Positions 32,059-41,703 of a DNA stretch of 51,554 bases are shown piece by piece; the first letter of the stretch is position 1, and the number at the start of each line of letters is the position of its first letter. This stretch comes from Lachnospiraceae bacterium (lineage in GTDB: Bacteria; Bacillota; Clostridia; Lachnospirales; Lachnospiraceae): contig JAGHER010000067.1 of the NCBI GenBank assembly GCA_017889125.1, forward strand, positions 1-51,554. Reading direction: 5' to 3'. Under the pieces are notes generated by a model. The model did not search any database and was not told the origin of the DNA. It was given only the letters and a program-made list of their open reading frames with translations. The translations under genes were made by a program, and so were the position numbers.

Positions 32059-33630
32059 ATGACGGCGAAAGTGATCTTTAAAACCTCCCGCAGCTTCGTC
32101 ATCGAGTGGGAAGGATTTGGAATTTATCATACGGACAAGGAATATGAAATCTGGCTGGATGGGGAATTGAAGCAGAAAAGCAGAAAGGCCATCCAGACGG
32201 TATACGGGCTGCTGCCGGATACGGAGTACCAGGTAGAGCTGAAGGTGGACGGCCAGACTGCGGCAGCATTTTCCGTACATACCGATTACGAATTTGTCAC
32301 CTTAAATGTACGGAAATTCGGGGCTAAGGGGGACGGCATTCATGACGATACTCTGGCTGTACAGACGGCTATCTGCTCCTGCCCTAAAGGCGGCCGGGTC
32401 TATATCCCGGCAGGAATCTACCGGATCACCAGCCTTTTCCTGGTAAACGATCTGGTGCTGGATATCGGAAAGGGAGCCGTGCTGCTGGGCCATGCGGACC
32501 GGGAGCGGTTCGGCATCCTGCCGGGCATGATTCAAAGCTGGGATGAGAAGGAGGAGTACAACCTTGGCTCCTGGGAAGGAAATCCTCTGGATATCTTTAC
32601 CAGCATGATCACGGGAATCCATGTGTCCAATGTGGTGATTACCGGTGAGGGAATGCTGGACGGAAATGCCACCTTTGAAGACTGGTGGGAGGATGACCGG
32701 GCCAAGATCGGCGCATTCCGGCCCAGGATGGTCTTCTTAAACCACTGTGAAAATGTGGTGATCCATGGAATCCGCCTGCAAAACAGTCCCTCCTGGAATC
32801 TTCATCCCTATTTTTCCAATCAGCTGCGGTTTTTGGATCTGCACATTGAAAATCCCTGGGATTCGCCAAATACCGACGGCATGGATCCAGAATCCGTAAA
32901 CGGCTTAGAGATCGCCGGGGTGTATTTCTCCTTGGGGGACGACTGCATTGCCGTGAAATCTGGAAAATACTATATGGGACACAAATATAAGGTTCCCTCC
33001 CAGAATATCTCCGTGCGCCAGTGCTGCATGAACAATGGCCACGGGGCGGTGACCATCGGAAGCGAGATGGCTGCCGGTGTGCGGGGGCTGCACGTGGAAA
33101 ACTGTCTGTTTTCCCATACGGACCGTGGGCTTCGGATTAAGACCCGGCGGGGCCGGGGAAAGGATGCGGTGGTGGAGGATATCCGCTTTGAAAACATCCT
33201 TATGGATCATGTGCTGACGCCCTTTGTGCTCAATTCCTACTATAACTGCTGCGACCCGGACCGTCATTCCGATTATGTGAAATGCAAGTCCCCACTTCCT
33301 GTGGACGAGCGGACGCCGGAGGTAAAGCAGCTGGTGTTCCGCAATATTCAGGCAGAAAACTGCCATGTAGCCGGAGCATTTCTCTACGGCCTTCCGGAGA
33401 AAAAGGTAGATTATGTGGAATTTGACCATGTGACCATTACCTACGCAGAAAACCCGGAGCCGGACGAGCCGGCCATGATGGACGACATCCAGCTGGTGGC
33501 CAAGATGGGGGTATTTATCCGCAATGTGCAGAAGCTGGTGATGAAGGATGTGCGGGTGTTCGGGTGTGAAGGGGAAGCATTCCTTTTGGAGGATATTGAC
33601 GAGCTGGAAGCGGAGAGGATAGAAGGCTGA
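32059..33630 (+). CDS. GH28 polygalacturonase-family hydrolase with N-terminal Fn3-like domain
   Basis: The 523-residue beta-helix enzyme shows all GH28 motifs: S-P-N-T-D-G-M-D at 269-276 (D273), G-D-D at 293-295, N-G-H-G at 326-329 with H328, and R-G-L-R-I-K at 356-361. Residues 1-80 form a fibronectin-III-like domain (A-K-V-I-F-K-T-S-R-S, L-L-P-D-T-E-Y-Q-V-E), often seen in front of exo-acting and rhamnogalacturonan-specific members. There is no signal peptide, so it most likely trims imported galacturonides or rhamnogalacturonides. It follows the permeases by 50 bases and is followed two bases later by the isomerase gene. Confidence 0.92.
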   Translation: MTAKVIFKTSRSFVIEWEGFGIYHTDKEYEIWLDGELKQKSRKAIQTVYGLLPDTEYQVELKVDGQTAAAFSVHTDYEFVTLNVRKFGAKGDGIHDDTLAVQTAICSCPKGGRVYIPAGIYRITSLFLVNDLVLDIGKGAVLLGHADRERFGILPGMIQSWDEKEEYNLGSWEGNPLDIFTSMITGIHVSNVVITGEGMLDGNATFEDWWEDDRAKIGAFRPRMVFLNHCENVVIHGIRLQNSPSWNLHPYFSNQLRFLDLHIENPWDSPNTDGMDPESVNGLEIAGVYFSLGDDCIAVKSGKYYMGHKYKVPSQNISVRQCCMNNGHGAVTIGSEMAAGVRGLHVENCLFSHTDRGLRIKTRRGRGKDAVVEDIRFENILMDHVLTPFVLNSYYNCCDPDRHSDYVKCKSPLPVDERTPEVKQLVFRNIQAENCHVAGAFLYGLPEKKVDYVEFDHVTITYAENPEPDEPAMMDDIQLVAKMGVFIRNVQKLVMKDVRVFGCEGEAFLLEDIDELEAERIEG

Positions 33631-33632
33631 GA

Positions 33633-34523
33633 ATGGAAAAGACAGTTGAGATGGAAAAGATAGCAGGAGCGGAAAGCAGCGCGTCGGGAGTAGTGGCAGC
33701 GGAAATGAAAATCGCGGCCACGGCATCTGTTGACGCTTCTGGGGATGACCCTATACTCTTTAGGGGCCCTTTCGAAGAAACGATCCCCCAGATGGCCCGC
33801 ATGGGATACCGGGCTGTAGAGCTTCACATTTATGATTCTGATGAACTGGACCGGGAAAAGCTGTGGGCACTGCTGCGGAAGAACCAGGTGGAGCTGACTT
33901 CCATCGGCACAGGCTCCGCCTACGAAAGAGACGGGATCTGTCTGGGGAGCGGCGATCCTGCAAAACGGAAGGCGGCCATCCGCCGTCTGGAAGGACATAT
34001 GAAGACAGTTTCTCCCTGGGGGGCGGTGGTGATTGTGGGGCTGATTGCCGGGCGCGTGGCGGACTGCGGCGGGAACCGGGAGGAATTTATCTGCAATTTG
34101 ACCGAGAGTCTGAAGCAATGCGGCGAGTTGGCAGAGAAGTATGGAGTCTGGCTGGGGTTTGAGGTGATGAATCAGTTTGAGAGTGATTATGCCGTTACTA
34201 TTGCGGAAGGCAAAGAGCTGCTCCGACAGGTGGGTTCCCGGCGGGTAAAGCTGCATATTGATACGGTTCACTTAAATATTGAGGAGGATGATATCGCGGC
34301 GGCCGTGCGGAATGGCGCCGGGTATATTATCCATGTCCATATTGCGGACAACAACCGCTGGTATCCGGGTCATGCTCACTATGATTTTAAGGAGACCCTG
34401 AAGGCTTTAGCGGAAATTGGCTATTGCGGAGCTCTGGCGCTGGAGATAACCAATTTCCCGGATACCGAAACTGCCGCCAAACGGAGCCTGGCTTACCTGA
34501 ATGGAATTTTGGCGGTTCTGTAA
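33633..34523 (+). CDS. Sugar phosphate isomerase/epimerase (xylose-isomerase-like TIM barrel)
   Basis: The 296-residue protein has features of the AP-endonuclease-2/xylose-isomerase-like barrel: M-G-Y-R-A-V-E-L-H-I-Y, then W-L-G-F-E-V-M-N-Q-F near 173-182, K-L-H-I-D-T-V-H near 207-214, H-V-H-I-A-D-N-N-R and L-A-L-E-I-T-N-F. The Glu, Asp and His residues in these strands normally bind one metal ion. The first 24 residues are a Glu/Ala/Ser-rich extension outside the fold; translation might instead begin at M25 (33705), but the better ribosome site (GAAGG) precedes 33633. It is last in the pectin operon and probably isomerises a released sugar or uronate. Confidence 0.85.
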   Translation: MEKTVEMEKIAGAESSASGVVAAEMKIAATASVDASGDDPILFRGPFEETIPQMARMGYRAVELHIYDSDELDREKLWALLRKNQVELTSIGTGSAYERDGICLGSGDPAKRKAAIRRLEGHMKTVSPWGAVVIVGLIAGRVADCGGNREEFICNLTESLKQCGELAEKYGVWLGFEVMNQFESDYAVTIAEGKELLRQVGSRRVKLHIDTVHLNIEEDDIAAAVRNGAGYIIHVHIADNNRWYPGHAHYDFKETLKALAEIGYCGALALEITNFPDTETAAKRSLAYLNGILAVL

Positions 34524-34569
34524 AAGGGGCAGCAGTTTACCTGCTGTCTGGACAGTAGGAGGTATTGAA

Positions 34570-35886
34570 GTGCTGCTAAAAAAATTTTTTCGATTTGTAC
34601 TGCCGTCAGTGGTTTCCATGTGGATTTTTGCCTTATACACGATCATCGATGGGATGTTTGTGGCCCGCGGTGTAGGCGAGGAGGCGCTGGCGGCAGTAAA
34701 TCTGTCGACGCCTTATGTGATTTTTATTTTTACCATCGGCCTTTTGACGGCAGCAGGGACGTCCACCTTGATTTCCATTGCCCTTGGACGACAGCAAGAG
34801 GAGGAGGCATCCGGGCTTTTTACCATGAATCTGGCTGTGATGACGGTGTTTTCTCTGGCTGTAACGGCTGTGTCGCAGATTTGCCTGGAGCCTTTGGTTT
34901 TGGTTCTGGGAGCAACGGAAAGCACTATGGAATACGTGAAGGATTACGTAGGAACAATTTCCTGTTTTGCGGTATTTTTTATTCTGTCATACAACATGGA
35001 AGCATTGGTAAAGACTGATGGGACGCCAGTTGTATCGGCCGTGGGAGTCTGTGCCTGCGGCCTGACGAATGTGGTGCTGGATTATGTATTTGTGATGAAA
35101 CTGCACTGGGGTGTGTTCGGGGCATCCTTTGCCACAGGCCTGGCCCAGATGGCATCCACGATGATCTTTTTGCTGTATTTTGCAAAATTCCGAAAAACTC
35201 TTCGGTTCCGAAAATTCAGACTGAACCTCCAAGTTTATCGACAGATTATCCCTTTAGGACTTTCAAGCGGCTTTACTGAACTGTCCGGCGGGATTGTAAT
35301 CTTTCTGTTTAATCAGGCGATTCTGCGTGTAATTGGTGAGTCGGGGATTGTCAGCTATACGGTGATTTCTTATGTGAATACGCTGGTGCTGAACACCATG
35401 TCGGGAATTGCCCAGGGAATCCAGCCGGTGATCAGCTTTCACTATGGGGCGGAAGAGCATTATTTATGCAGAAAATTTCTCAGCTATGCCATGAAGATGA
35501 CTTTGGCAGTAACTGCTGTTTGTTTTCTGCTTCTGGAATTATTTCCCGGGATGTTTGTGGGGATTTTCCTGGATAAAGGAAACGGAGTGTTGTTTTCTTA
35601 TACAGAAAAGGCCCTCCGGCTGTATGCGTTATCCTTCCTTTTTCTGGGCTTTAATGTGGTATCGGCCGGATATCTTACGGCCATAGAAAAACCGGCATTT
35701 TCCTTCACTATTTCTATGGGGCGGGGGCTGGCTGCAATCGCTCTCTCATTGGGGATAATGACGGCGCTGTTTGGGGAAAGCGGGATCTGGTGCGCTCCAT
35801 TCTTTTCGGAAGCCTTCTGTGCCATTATGTCGGCTTTGTTTTTAAAAGCCGTTTTTCATTTAACAGGAAACTGCGTTTCCTGTTAA
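34570..35886 (+). CDS. MATE-family efflux transporter
   Basis: The 438-residue membrane protein has 12 hydrophobic segments and MATE-type sequence (F-A-L-Y-T-I-I-D-G-M-F-V-A-R-G-V-G-E-E-A-L-A-A-V-N near the start; G-I-A-Q-G-I-Q-P-V-I-S near 285). Proteins of this family exchange cations for drugs or metabolites. The GTG at 34570 follows TAGGAGG at good spacing; an ATG at 34501 overlaps the isomerase and has no ribosome site. Its stop codon lies inside a perfect 18-bp inverted repeat that separates it from a second MATE gene. Confidence 0.88.
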   Translation: MLLKKFFRFVLPSVVSMWIFALYTIIDGMFVARGVGEEALAAVNLSTPYVIFIFTIGLLTAAGTSTLISIALGRQQEEEASGLFTMNLAVMTVFSLAVTAVSQICLEPLVLVLGATESTMEYVKDYVGTISCFAVFFILSYNMEALVKTDGTPVVSAVGVCACGLTNVVLDYVFVMKLHWGVFGASFATGLAQMASTMIFLLYFAKFRKTLRFRKFRLNLQVYRQIIPLGLSSGFTELSGGIVIFLFNQAILRVIGESGIVSYTVISYVNTLVLNTMSGIAQGIQPVISFHYGAEEHYLCRKFLSYAMKMTLAVTAVCFLLLELFPGMFVGIFLDKGNGVLFSYTEKALRLYALSFLFLGFNVVSAGYLTAIEKPAFSFTISMGRGLAAIALSLGIMTALFGESGIWCAPFFSEAFCAIMSALFLKAVFHLTGNCVSC

Positions 35887-35893
35887 ATGAAAA
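35853..35893. repeat. Perfect 18-bp inverted repeat at the end of the first MATE gene
   Basis: TTTTCATTTAACAGGAAA (35853-35870) pairs with its exact complement at 35876-35893 across the loop CTGCG. It covers the MATE stop codon. No T-run follows on either strand, so it is more likely an mRNA hairpin that blocks decay or separates the two genes than a typical terminator. Confidence 0.75.
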
Positions 35894-35967
35894 TGCTCCG
35901 CAAGGAGGCGCACACTTTTTATAATCCGTTTCAAAGACGAAAATTGCGTAAAAATGGAGGGAAAAGT

Positions 35968-37295
35968 ATGCTTTTTTCCAAAAGAAATCTGGCAGGTCTG
36001 ATTTTGCCGTTAATGTTGGAGCAGATCATCATGGGTACCATCGGCATGGCAGACATGCTGATGGTGGCTTCGGCAGGAGAAGCCGCAGTGTCTGGCGTTT
36101 CCCTGATTGATTCAATTAATATGTTATTTCAAAGCATGTTTTCGGCCTTGGCCACCGGCGGGGCTATTATCTGTACCCAATATATTGGAAAGGGAGAAAA
36201 ACGTCAGGCGAATCTTGCGGCCAAACATCTCCTGGCAGAGTCCGTGGTTCTCTCTATGGGGATTTTTCTTCTGTGCTTAGGCTTCCGGAATCAGATTCTG
36301 AATGGCTTGTATGGTTCTGCGGAGAAAAGGTTTTGGAACAGGCGATGATCTACTTTTATTTTTCTATGGCATCTTATCCCTTTCTTATGCTGCTGGACAG
36401 CTGTTCTGCCATATTCCGCGCCATGGGAAATGCCCGCTTTCCATTTCTTGTATCCCTGGAAATGAGCCTTTTCAATATTTGCCTGAATGCGATTTTTATT
36501 TTTTGCTTTGGCTGGGGTGTATTTGGGGCGGGACTTGCCACCATGACAGCCCGGATGATCAGCAGTCTGGTGATGTTCATTTTGCTTTTGCGCTCCAAGG
36601 GAATAATCAGTGCCCGGCATTTCTGGAGAACAGGATGGAATCTGCCAATGGCAAAGAATATTCTGCGGCTGGCAGTTCCCACAGGCTTGGAGGACAGTAT
36701 TTTCCATATTGGAAAGCTTCTAGTTCAGGGAGTAGTCACTTCCTTTGGAACAGCAGCCATTGCAGCCAATGCCGTAGCTTTGTCGGTATCAGAGTTTACC
36801 CACATGCCGGGATACGCAATCGGCCTGGCACTGCTGACTGTAGTGGGACGGTGCATAGGGGCCCGGGAAAATGAACAGGCGGAATATTACATACGTAAGA
36901 TCGGAATGTTTTCTCTGGCCGTCACAGCAGTAACTGCAGCATTGTCTGCTTTTCTGGCATCTCCCATTGCCGGATTGTACCAGCTTCCCCTGGAAACCAG
37001 GAAGACTGCGGTGGAAATAATCCGCTGGCAGGCCCTCGCCTGCGCCCTTGTGTGGGTGCCTGCATTTAATCTCCCTGACGCGCTCAGGGCAGCCAGCGAT
37101 GTGCGGTTTACCATGGCCGTGTCCATGATTTCCATGTGGGTTTTTCGGGTGGGATGCAGTTATCTATTCCGAGAAATCCTTTCTTTAGGTGTTATCTGTG
37201 TCTGGCTGGCGATGTTTCTGGATTGGGGATTTCGGGCAGCAGTGTTTTTTGTGCGGGTGAAAAGTGGGAAGTGGAAGGGGAAAATGTTTTTGTGA
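35968..37295 (+). pseudogene. Second MATE-family transporter, frameshifted
   Basis: The first part (35968-36348) reads as MATE N-terminus (R-N-L-A-G-L-I-L-P-L-M-L-E-Q-I-I-M-G-T then G-M-A-D-M-L-M-V-A) and hits a stop. The rest continues in the -1 frame (to 37295) with M-I-Y-F-Y-F-S-M-A-S-Y-P-F-L and later membrane segments. Adding one A to the four-A run at 36325-36328 joins the frames cleanly as G-S-A-E-K-K-V-L-E-Q, giving a normal ~440-residue transporter. So it is a one-base deletion: a real inactivation, phase variation by slippage, or a sequencing error. AGGGAAAAG precedes the ATG. Confidence 0.8.
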
Positions 37296-37327
37296 AGCCT
37301 ATAAAATCAAGGCTTCACAAATTTTTT
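37291..37327 (+). terminator. Terminator after the MATE genes
   Basis: TGTGAAGCCT (37291-37300) pairs perfectly with AGGCTTCACA (37310-37319) across a nine-base loop, followed by AA and six Ts. It insulates the MATE genes from the heat-shock promoter downstream. Confidence 0.92.
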
Positions 37328-37335
37328 ACAGAAAA

Positions 37336-37362
37336 TTAGCACTCGCCCCTTGACATGGCTAA
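37336..37362 (+). promoter_or_regulatory. CIRCE-like HrcA operator before clpB
   Basis: A perfect left CIRCE arm TTAGCACTC (37336-37344) is followed after nine bases by CATGGCTAA (37354-37362), which matches six of nine positions of the expected right arm GAGTGCTAA. It overlaps the -35 of the promoter below. HrcA control of clpB is therefore likely, with a weak right half-site. Confidence 0.7.
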
Positions 37363-37378
37363 CAACATGTGTTATATT
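37350..37378 (+). promoter_or_regulatory. Sigma-A promoter of clpB
   Basis: TTGACA (37350-37355) and TATATT (37373-37378) are 17 bases apart. The transcript would have a leader of about 125 bases before the ATG at 37511, which includes a hairpin with CACCGG/CCGGTG arms near 37448-37472. Confidence 0.85.
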
Positions 37379-37510
37379 ACGCCTAGAACAGAAACGAGGA
37401 ACACATTTTCCCCACTGTTTTCACATAGATCACAACCCCTTATTTCCACCGGTCCACTTAGCTGGCCGGTGTTAAAACGTATTGACCCAACTCGTAAGGG
37501 AGGCGAGGAT

Positions 37511-40105
37511 ATGAACATTAATAAATTTACCCAGAAATCAATGGAAGCGGTGCAGGCCTGCGAGAAGCTGGCCTACGAATATGGAAACCAGCAGGTCGAG
37601 CAGGAGCACCTGCTTTTTGCTCTGCTTGATTTAGAGGACAGCCTGATTTTCAAGCTGATCACCAAGATGGAAATCAATGGAAATCAGTTTAAGGATGAGG
37701 CAAAGCAGGCCCTGACCCGCCTGCCCAAGGTAAGCGGAGGCGGCCAGCTTTACATCAGCAATGATTTAAATAAAGTCCTGGTAAACGCAGAGGACGAGGC
37801 CAAGGCCATGGGCGATGAGTATGTGTCTGTGGAGCACCTCTTCCTTTCTATGTTAAAGCAGCCGGACCGGACCATGAAGGAGATGTTCCGCCAGTACGGC
37901 ATTACCAGAGAGAAGTTCCTGCAGGCTTTGTCCACCGTCCGGGGAAACCAGCGGGTAGTCAGCGACAATCCGGAGGCCACCTATGACACCCTGGAAAAGT
38001 ACGGCTATGATTTGGTGGAGCGGGCCAGAGACCAGAAGCTTGATCCGGTGATCGGCCGTGACGGCGAGATCCGAAATGTGGTCCGCATCCTTTCCCGGAA
38101 GACGAAGAATAACCCGGTGCTGATCGGCGAGCCTGGCGTAGGCAAGACCGCCGTGGTGGAGGGACTGGCCCAGCGGATTGTCCGGGGCGATGTGCCGGAG
38201 GGATTGAAGGATAAGAAGCTTTTTGCTCTGGATATGGGGGCGCTGGTGGCTGGTGCCAAGTACCGGGGCGAGTTTGAGGAGCGGCTGAAAGCCGTTCTGG
38301 AGGAAGTGAAGAAGAGCGAGGGAAAGATTATTCTTTTCATCGATGAGCTGCATACCATCGTGGGCGCCGGAAAGACCGAGGGCTCCATGGATGCGGGAAA
38401 TATGTTAAAGCCTATGCTGGCCCGGGGCGAGCTTCACTGCATCGGCGCCACCACTCTGGATGAGTATCGGAAGTACATTGAAAAGGACGCGGCTCTGGAG
38501 CGGCGGTTCCAGCCGGTTATGGTGGATGAGCCTACGGTGGAGGATACCATTTCCATCCTCCGGGGCATAAAGGAGCGGTATGAGGTCTTCCACGGGGTGA
38601 AGATCACCGACTCGGCCCTTGTTTCGGCAGCTATGCTTTCTGACCGGTACATTACCGACCGGTTCCTGCCGGATAAGGCCATCGACCTGGTGGATGAGGC
38701 CTGCGCCATGATTAAGACGGAGCTGGATTCCATGCCTGCGGAGCTTGACGAGCTGTCCCGGCGGATTATGCAGATGGAGATTGAGGAGGCCGCCTTAAAG
38801 AAGGAGACCGACCATTTAAGCCAGGACCGTTTGGCGGATCTGCAGCGGGAGCTGGCGGAGCTTCACGATGAGTTTGCGGCGAAGAAGGCCCAGTGGGAGA
38901 ATGAAAAGGCTTCCGTGGATAAGCTTTCCGCTCTCCGTGAGGAGATCGAGGCGGTGAACCGGGAGATCCAGGACGCCCAGCAGAAATACGATTTAAACCG
39001 GGCGGCGGAGCTGCAGTACGGAAAGCTTCCGCAGCTGCAGAAGGAGCTGGCTGCCGAGGAGGAGAAGGTAAAGGGCGAGGATTTGAGCCTGGTGCATGAG
39101 AGCGTTACCGACGATGAGATTGCCCGGATTATCTCCCGGTGGACGGGAATCCCCGTGGCAAAGCTTACGGAGAGCGAGCGGAGCAAGACCCTTCATCTGG
39201 ATGAAATCCTCCACAAGCGGGTGATCGGCCAGGATGAGGGCGTGGAAAAGGTGACGGAGGCCATTATCCGGTCAAAGGCCGGCATCAAGGATCCCACCAA
39301 GCCCATCGGCTCCTTCCTGTTCCTGGGCCCCACCGGCGTGGGCAAGACGGAGTTAGCAAAGGCCCTTGCAGAGGCATTGTTTGACGATGAGGGCAATATG
39401 GTTCGTATCGACATGAGCGAGTACATGGAGAAGCATTCCGTGTCCCGGCTGATCGGAGCGCCTCCAGGATATGTGGGCTACGATGAGGGCGGACAGCTGA
39501 CCGAGGCCGTGCGCCGCAAGCCGTATTCCGTGGTGCTTTTTGACGAGGTGGAAAAGGCCCATCCCGATGTGTTCAATGTGCTTTTGCAGGTGTTGGATGA
39601 CGGGCGGATTACCGATTCCCAGGGACGCACCGTGGACTTTAAGAACACGATCCTGATTATGACCTCCAACATTGGCTCACAGTATCTGTTAGACGGCATT
39701 GACAGCCAGGGCAATATCACGAAAGAGGCAGAGGATCTGGTGATGAATGACCTGCGGATGCATTTCCGGCCGGAATTTTTGAACCGTCTGGACGAAACCA
39801 TCCTCTTTAAGCCGCTGACCAGAGACAATATCGGCGGAATTACCGACCTGCTGATTGCCGATGTGAACCGGCGTCTGGCTGACCGTGAGCTGGCGATCCG
39901 CCTTACGGATGCGGCCAAGGCTTATGTGGCGGAGAACGGCTACGATCCGGTATACGGCGCAAGGCCCTTAAAGCGTTATCTGCAGAAGAACGTGGAGACG
40001 CTGGCGGCGCGGCTGATTTTAAGCGACGGCGTCCGTGCCGGAAATACCATCGTGATCGATGTAAATCCGGACGGCAGGGGCCTGTCTGCCCGGGCAGAGG
40101 GATAA
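37511..40105 (+). CDS. clpB: ATP-dependent chaperone ClpB
   Basis: The 864-residue protein has the full ClpB layout. The N-domain (1-145) is followed by AAA-1 with G-E-P-G-V-G-K-T at about 206-213 and [11 protein letters not shown] middle coiled coil spans roughly 410-530 (long runs of E, K, L, R). AAA-2 carries G-P-T-G-V-G-K-T-E near 606-614, [10 protein letters not shown] and a C-terminal D2-small domain. It untangles protein aggregates with DnaK using ATP. The coiled middle domain marks it as ClpB rather than ClpA or ClpC. The start at 37511 follows GGGAGGCGAGG; upstream in-frame ATG 37355 lies inside the promoter. A CIRCE-like site suggests heat induction through HrcA. Confidence 0.97.
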   Translation: MNINKFTQKSMEAVQACEKLAYEYGNQQVEQEHLLFALLDLEDSLIFKLITKMEINGNQFKDEAKQALTRLPKVSGGGQLYISNDLNKVLVNAEDEAKAMGDEYVSVEHLFLSMLKQPDRTMKEMFRQYGITREKFLQALSTVRGNQRVVSDNPEATYDTLEKYGYDLVERARDQKLDPVIGRDGEIRNVVRILSRKTKNNPVLIGEPGVGKTAVVEGLAQRIVRGDVPEGLKDKKLFALDMGALVAGAKYRGEFEERLKAVLEEVKKSEGKIILFIDELHTIVGAGKTEGSMDAGNMLKPMLARGELHCIGATTLDEYRKYIEKDAALERRFQPVMVDEPTVEDTISILRGIKERYEVFHGVKITDSALVSAAMLSDRYITDRFLPDKAIDLVDEACAMIKTELDSMPAELDELSRRIMQMEIEEAALKKETDHLSQDRLADLQRELAELHDEFAAKKAQWENEKASVDKLSALREEIEAVNREIQDAQQKYDLNRAAELQYGKLPQLQKELAAEEEKVKGEDLSLVHESVTDDEIARIISRWTGIPVAKLTESERSKTLHLDEILHKRVIGQDEGVEKVTEAIIRSKAGIKDPTKPIGSFLFLGPTGVGKTELAKALAEALFDDEGNMVRIDMSEYMEKHSVSRLIGAPPGYVGYDEGGQLTEAVRRKPYSVVLFDEVEKAHPDVFNVLLQVLDDGRITDSQGRTVDFKNTILIMTSNIGSQYLLDGIDSQGNITKEAEDLVMNDLRMHFRPEFLNRLDETILFKPLTRDNIGGITDLLIADVNRRLADRELAIRLTDAAKAYVAENGYDPVYGARPLKRYLQKNVETLAARLILSDGVRAGNTIVIDVNPDGRGLSARAEG

Positions 40106-40166
40106 AAAATAAGATGCCCCAGGAATATTTATTTTCCCCTTCTCTGCGGCAATTGCAAACTGCCTG

Positions 40167-40195
40167 TTGCGAATCAGGACGGAATTCGCTATAAT
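40167..40195 (+). promoter_or_regulatory. Sigma-A promoter for DUF4250 and pilus operon
   Basis: TTGCGA (40167-40172) and a perfect TATAAT (40190-40195) are 17 bases apart, about 60 bases before the DUF4250 ATG. It may drive the entire run of genes to 45564. Confidence 0.75.
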
Positions 40196-40257
40196 TGTAC
40201 AGGAATGCAGGGCGAGACTTTGCCCGTGTGACTTCGAATCAGGAAAGGAAGACCTTT

Positions 40258-40431
40258 ATGATACCAAAGGATCCGGTAATGCTCTTAAGCTATCTGAATA
40301 CGCAGCTTCGGGATCATTATTCCAGCCTGGAGGATTTGTGCCGTTCTCTTGATCTGGATGAACAGCACATTACGGCTTCGCTGGCATCCATCCAGTATGT
40401 CTATGATGCAGGCAGGAATCAGTTTATTTAA
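40258..40431 (+). CDS. DUF4250 domain-containing protein
   Basis: The 57-residue protein reads M-I-P-K-D-P-V-M-L-L-S-Y-L-N-T-Q-L-R-D, followed by S-L-E-D-L-C-R-S-L-D and A-S-I-Q-Y-V-Y-D-A-G-R-N-Q-F, the pattern of the small DUF4250 family found in Clostridia. Its function is unknown; the last two-thirds resemble a winged-helix-like fold. AGGAAAGGAAG lies before the ATG. Longer in-frame starts upstream fall over the promoter. The pilin gene follows after 24 bases, so the two are probably co-transcribed. Confidence 0.85.
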   Translation: MIPKDPVMLLSYLNTQLRDHYSSLEDLCRSLDLDEQHITASLASIQYVYDAGRNQFI

Positions 40432-40455
40432 GGCGGAGGTTCAGGAGCAGGCAGG

Positions 40456-40848
40456 ATGACAGAGAAACGAATGAAAAGGGCGGGCTTTACGCTGATCGAG
40501 CTGATTGTGGTGCTGGCCATACTGGCAGTGCTGGCCGGGATTGCAGTTCCCTCCATGGTCGGATGGGTGGACCGGGCCAGAGAAAGCCAGGTGCTTTTGG
40601 AGGCCAGAAACGCCTACATTTCCCTGGAAACCCTGGTGGCGGAGGCCTCCATCGAGAAGGACGTTTCCCAGATTGTCACCGAGGATATTGATGAAGAGGT
40701 GCTGTGGGAGATGGCCGGGATCACGGATGATCAGGTTATCCTGGAATTTCAGGTGGAGGAAGGCGAGATAACCGAGTTTCGCTATGAGAAAGGCGGCCGG
40801 GCGGCAGTTCTCGGGGACGAGGGCCTGGAGCTGGAAACAATAGAATAG
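40456..40848 (+). CDS. Type IV prepilin-like protein (main pilin candidate)
   Basis: The 130-residue protein has a short basic leader, cleavage after G10 (R-A-G then F-T-L-I-E) with the conserved Glu five residues in, and the hydrophobic helix L-I-V-V-L-A-I-L-A-V-L-A-G-I-A-V-P. This is a textbook type IV pilin or pseudopilin N-terminus. The rest is acidic with no cysteines, unlike ComGC, which usually has a disulfide. It is first among the pilus genes and the best candidate for the main fibre subunit. It would be cut and methylated by the peptidase encoded next. Confidence 0.92.
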   Translation: MTEKRMKRAGFTLIELIVVLAILAVLAGIAVPSMVGWVDRARESQVLLEARNAYISLETLVAEASIEKDVSQIVTEDIDEEVLWEMAGITDDQVILEFQVEEGEITEFRYEKGGRAAVLGDEGLELETIE

Positions 40849-40878
40849 CAATGCGATTGAAAAAAGGCAGGTGCTTTG

Positions 40879-41688
40879 ATGCAGAAAATGACAGAGGTGA
40901 TTTGGCTTTTGTTCATTTGGCTGACAGGCGCCTGCATTTTTTCGTTTGCAGATGCAGCTGCCTGGCGGCTGGTGAGAAATATGGATATTTTGCGGGACCG
41001 CTCCCGCTGCGATTCCTGCGGCCGTGTGCTGTCCTTTTGGGAAATGCTTCCCGTGGCAGGATGGCTTTTGTGCCGGGGAAGGTGTGCCTTCTGCGGCCGG
41101 AGGGTTTCTCTGCGCCATCCGGCTGCAGAGCTTGCAGGCGGTTTCACAGCATGGCTTTGCGCAGCCTATCTGGGAATTTCAGCGGAGAGCGTGCTGACAT
41201 TCCTTTTTCTTAGCGTGCTGGCGGCGGTGACTATGGCGGACCTGGATGTCATGGAAATTCCCGACTGCTTTCACGCGGTCATTTTGATTTTAGCCGGCCT
41301 GTCCATGCTTTTTTCGATGCTGGATGCGGCAGTTGGTCAGGGATCGAGCTGGATATCAGCCCCCTCTCTTCTTTCCCGGATCACAGGAGGGCTCTGCGTA
41401 AGTCTGCCCATGTGGCTTCTCACCATGAAGATTCCCGGGGCCTTTGGCGGAGGGGATATTAAGCTGTCGGCAGTCTGCGGACTGTTCCTGGGATGGCGCC
41501 GTATGACGGCAGCCGTGATTCTGGCCGTCTTAAGTGCAGGGGCATGGGGCGTGTTTCTGCTGGCAGGAAGACGGGCGGGGAGAAAGGATCATTTTGCCTT
41601 TGCACCCTTCCTCTGCGGAGGAATGTTTGCGGTGATATTCTGGGGCGGGCCGCTCTGGGCCTGGTACAAGGGCCTTTTGCTGCCGTAG
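40879..41688 (+). CDS. Prepilin peptidase (A24 family, PilD/ComC type)
   Basis: The 269-residue membrane protein has two C-x-x-C pairs in the N-terminal loop (C-D-S-C-G-R and C-A-F-C-G-R) that bind zinc. The A24 catalytic aspartates follow in M-A-D-L-D-V-M-E-I-P-D and G-G-G-D-I-K. About seven to eight membrane segments follow the loop. It cleaves the leader of the pilins in this operon and probably N-methylates them. The ATG at 40879 follows AGGCAGG. Full-length with both domains, so it should act as peptidase and methylase. Confidence 0.93.
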   Translation: MQKMTEVIWLLFIWLTGACIFSFADAAAWRLVRNMDILRDRSRCDSCGRVLSFWEMLPVAGWLLCRGRCAFCGRRVSLRHPAAELAGGFTAWLCAAYLGISAESVLTFLFLSVLAAVTMADLDVMEIPDCFHAVILILAGLSMLFSMLDAAVGQGSSWISAPSLLSRITGGLCVSLPMWLLTMKIPGAFGGGDIKLSAVCGLFLGWRRMTAAVILAVLSAGAWGVFLLAGRRAGRKDHFAFAPFLCGGMFAVIFWGGPLWAWYKGLLLP

Positions 41689-41703
41689 GAGAGGAGAACG
41701 TGG

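Noticed and set aside
37355-37510. 52-residue longer N-terminus for ClpB
   Set aside because: The upstream ATG lies in the promoter -35, and ClpB proteins start M-N-I-N/K-F as at 37511.
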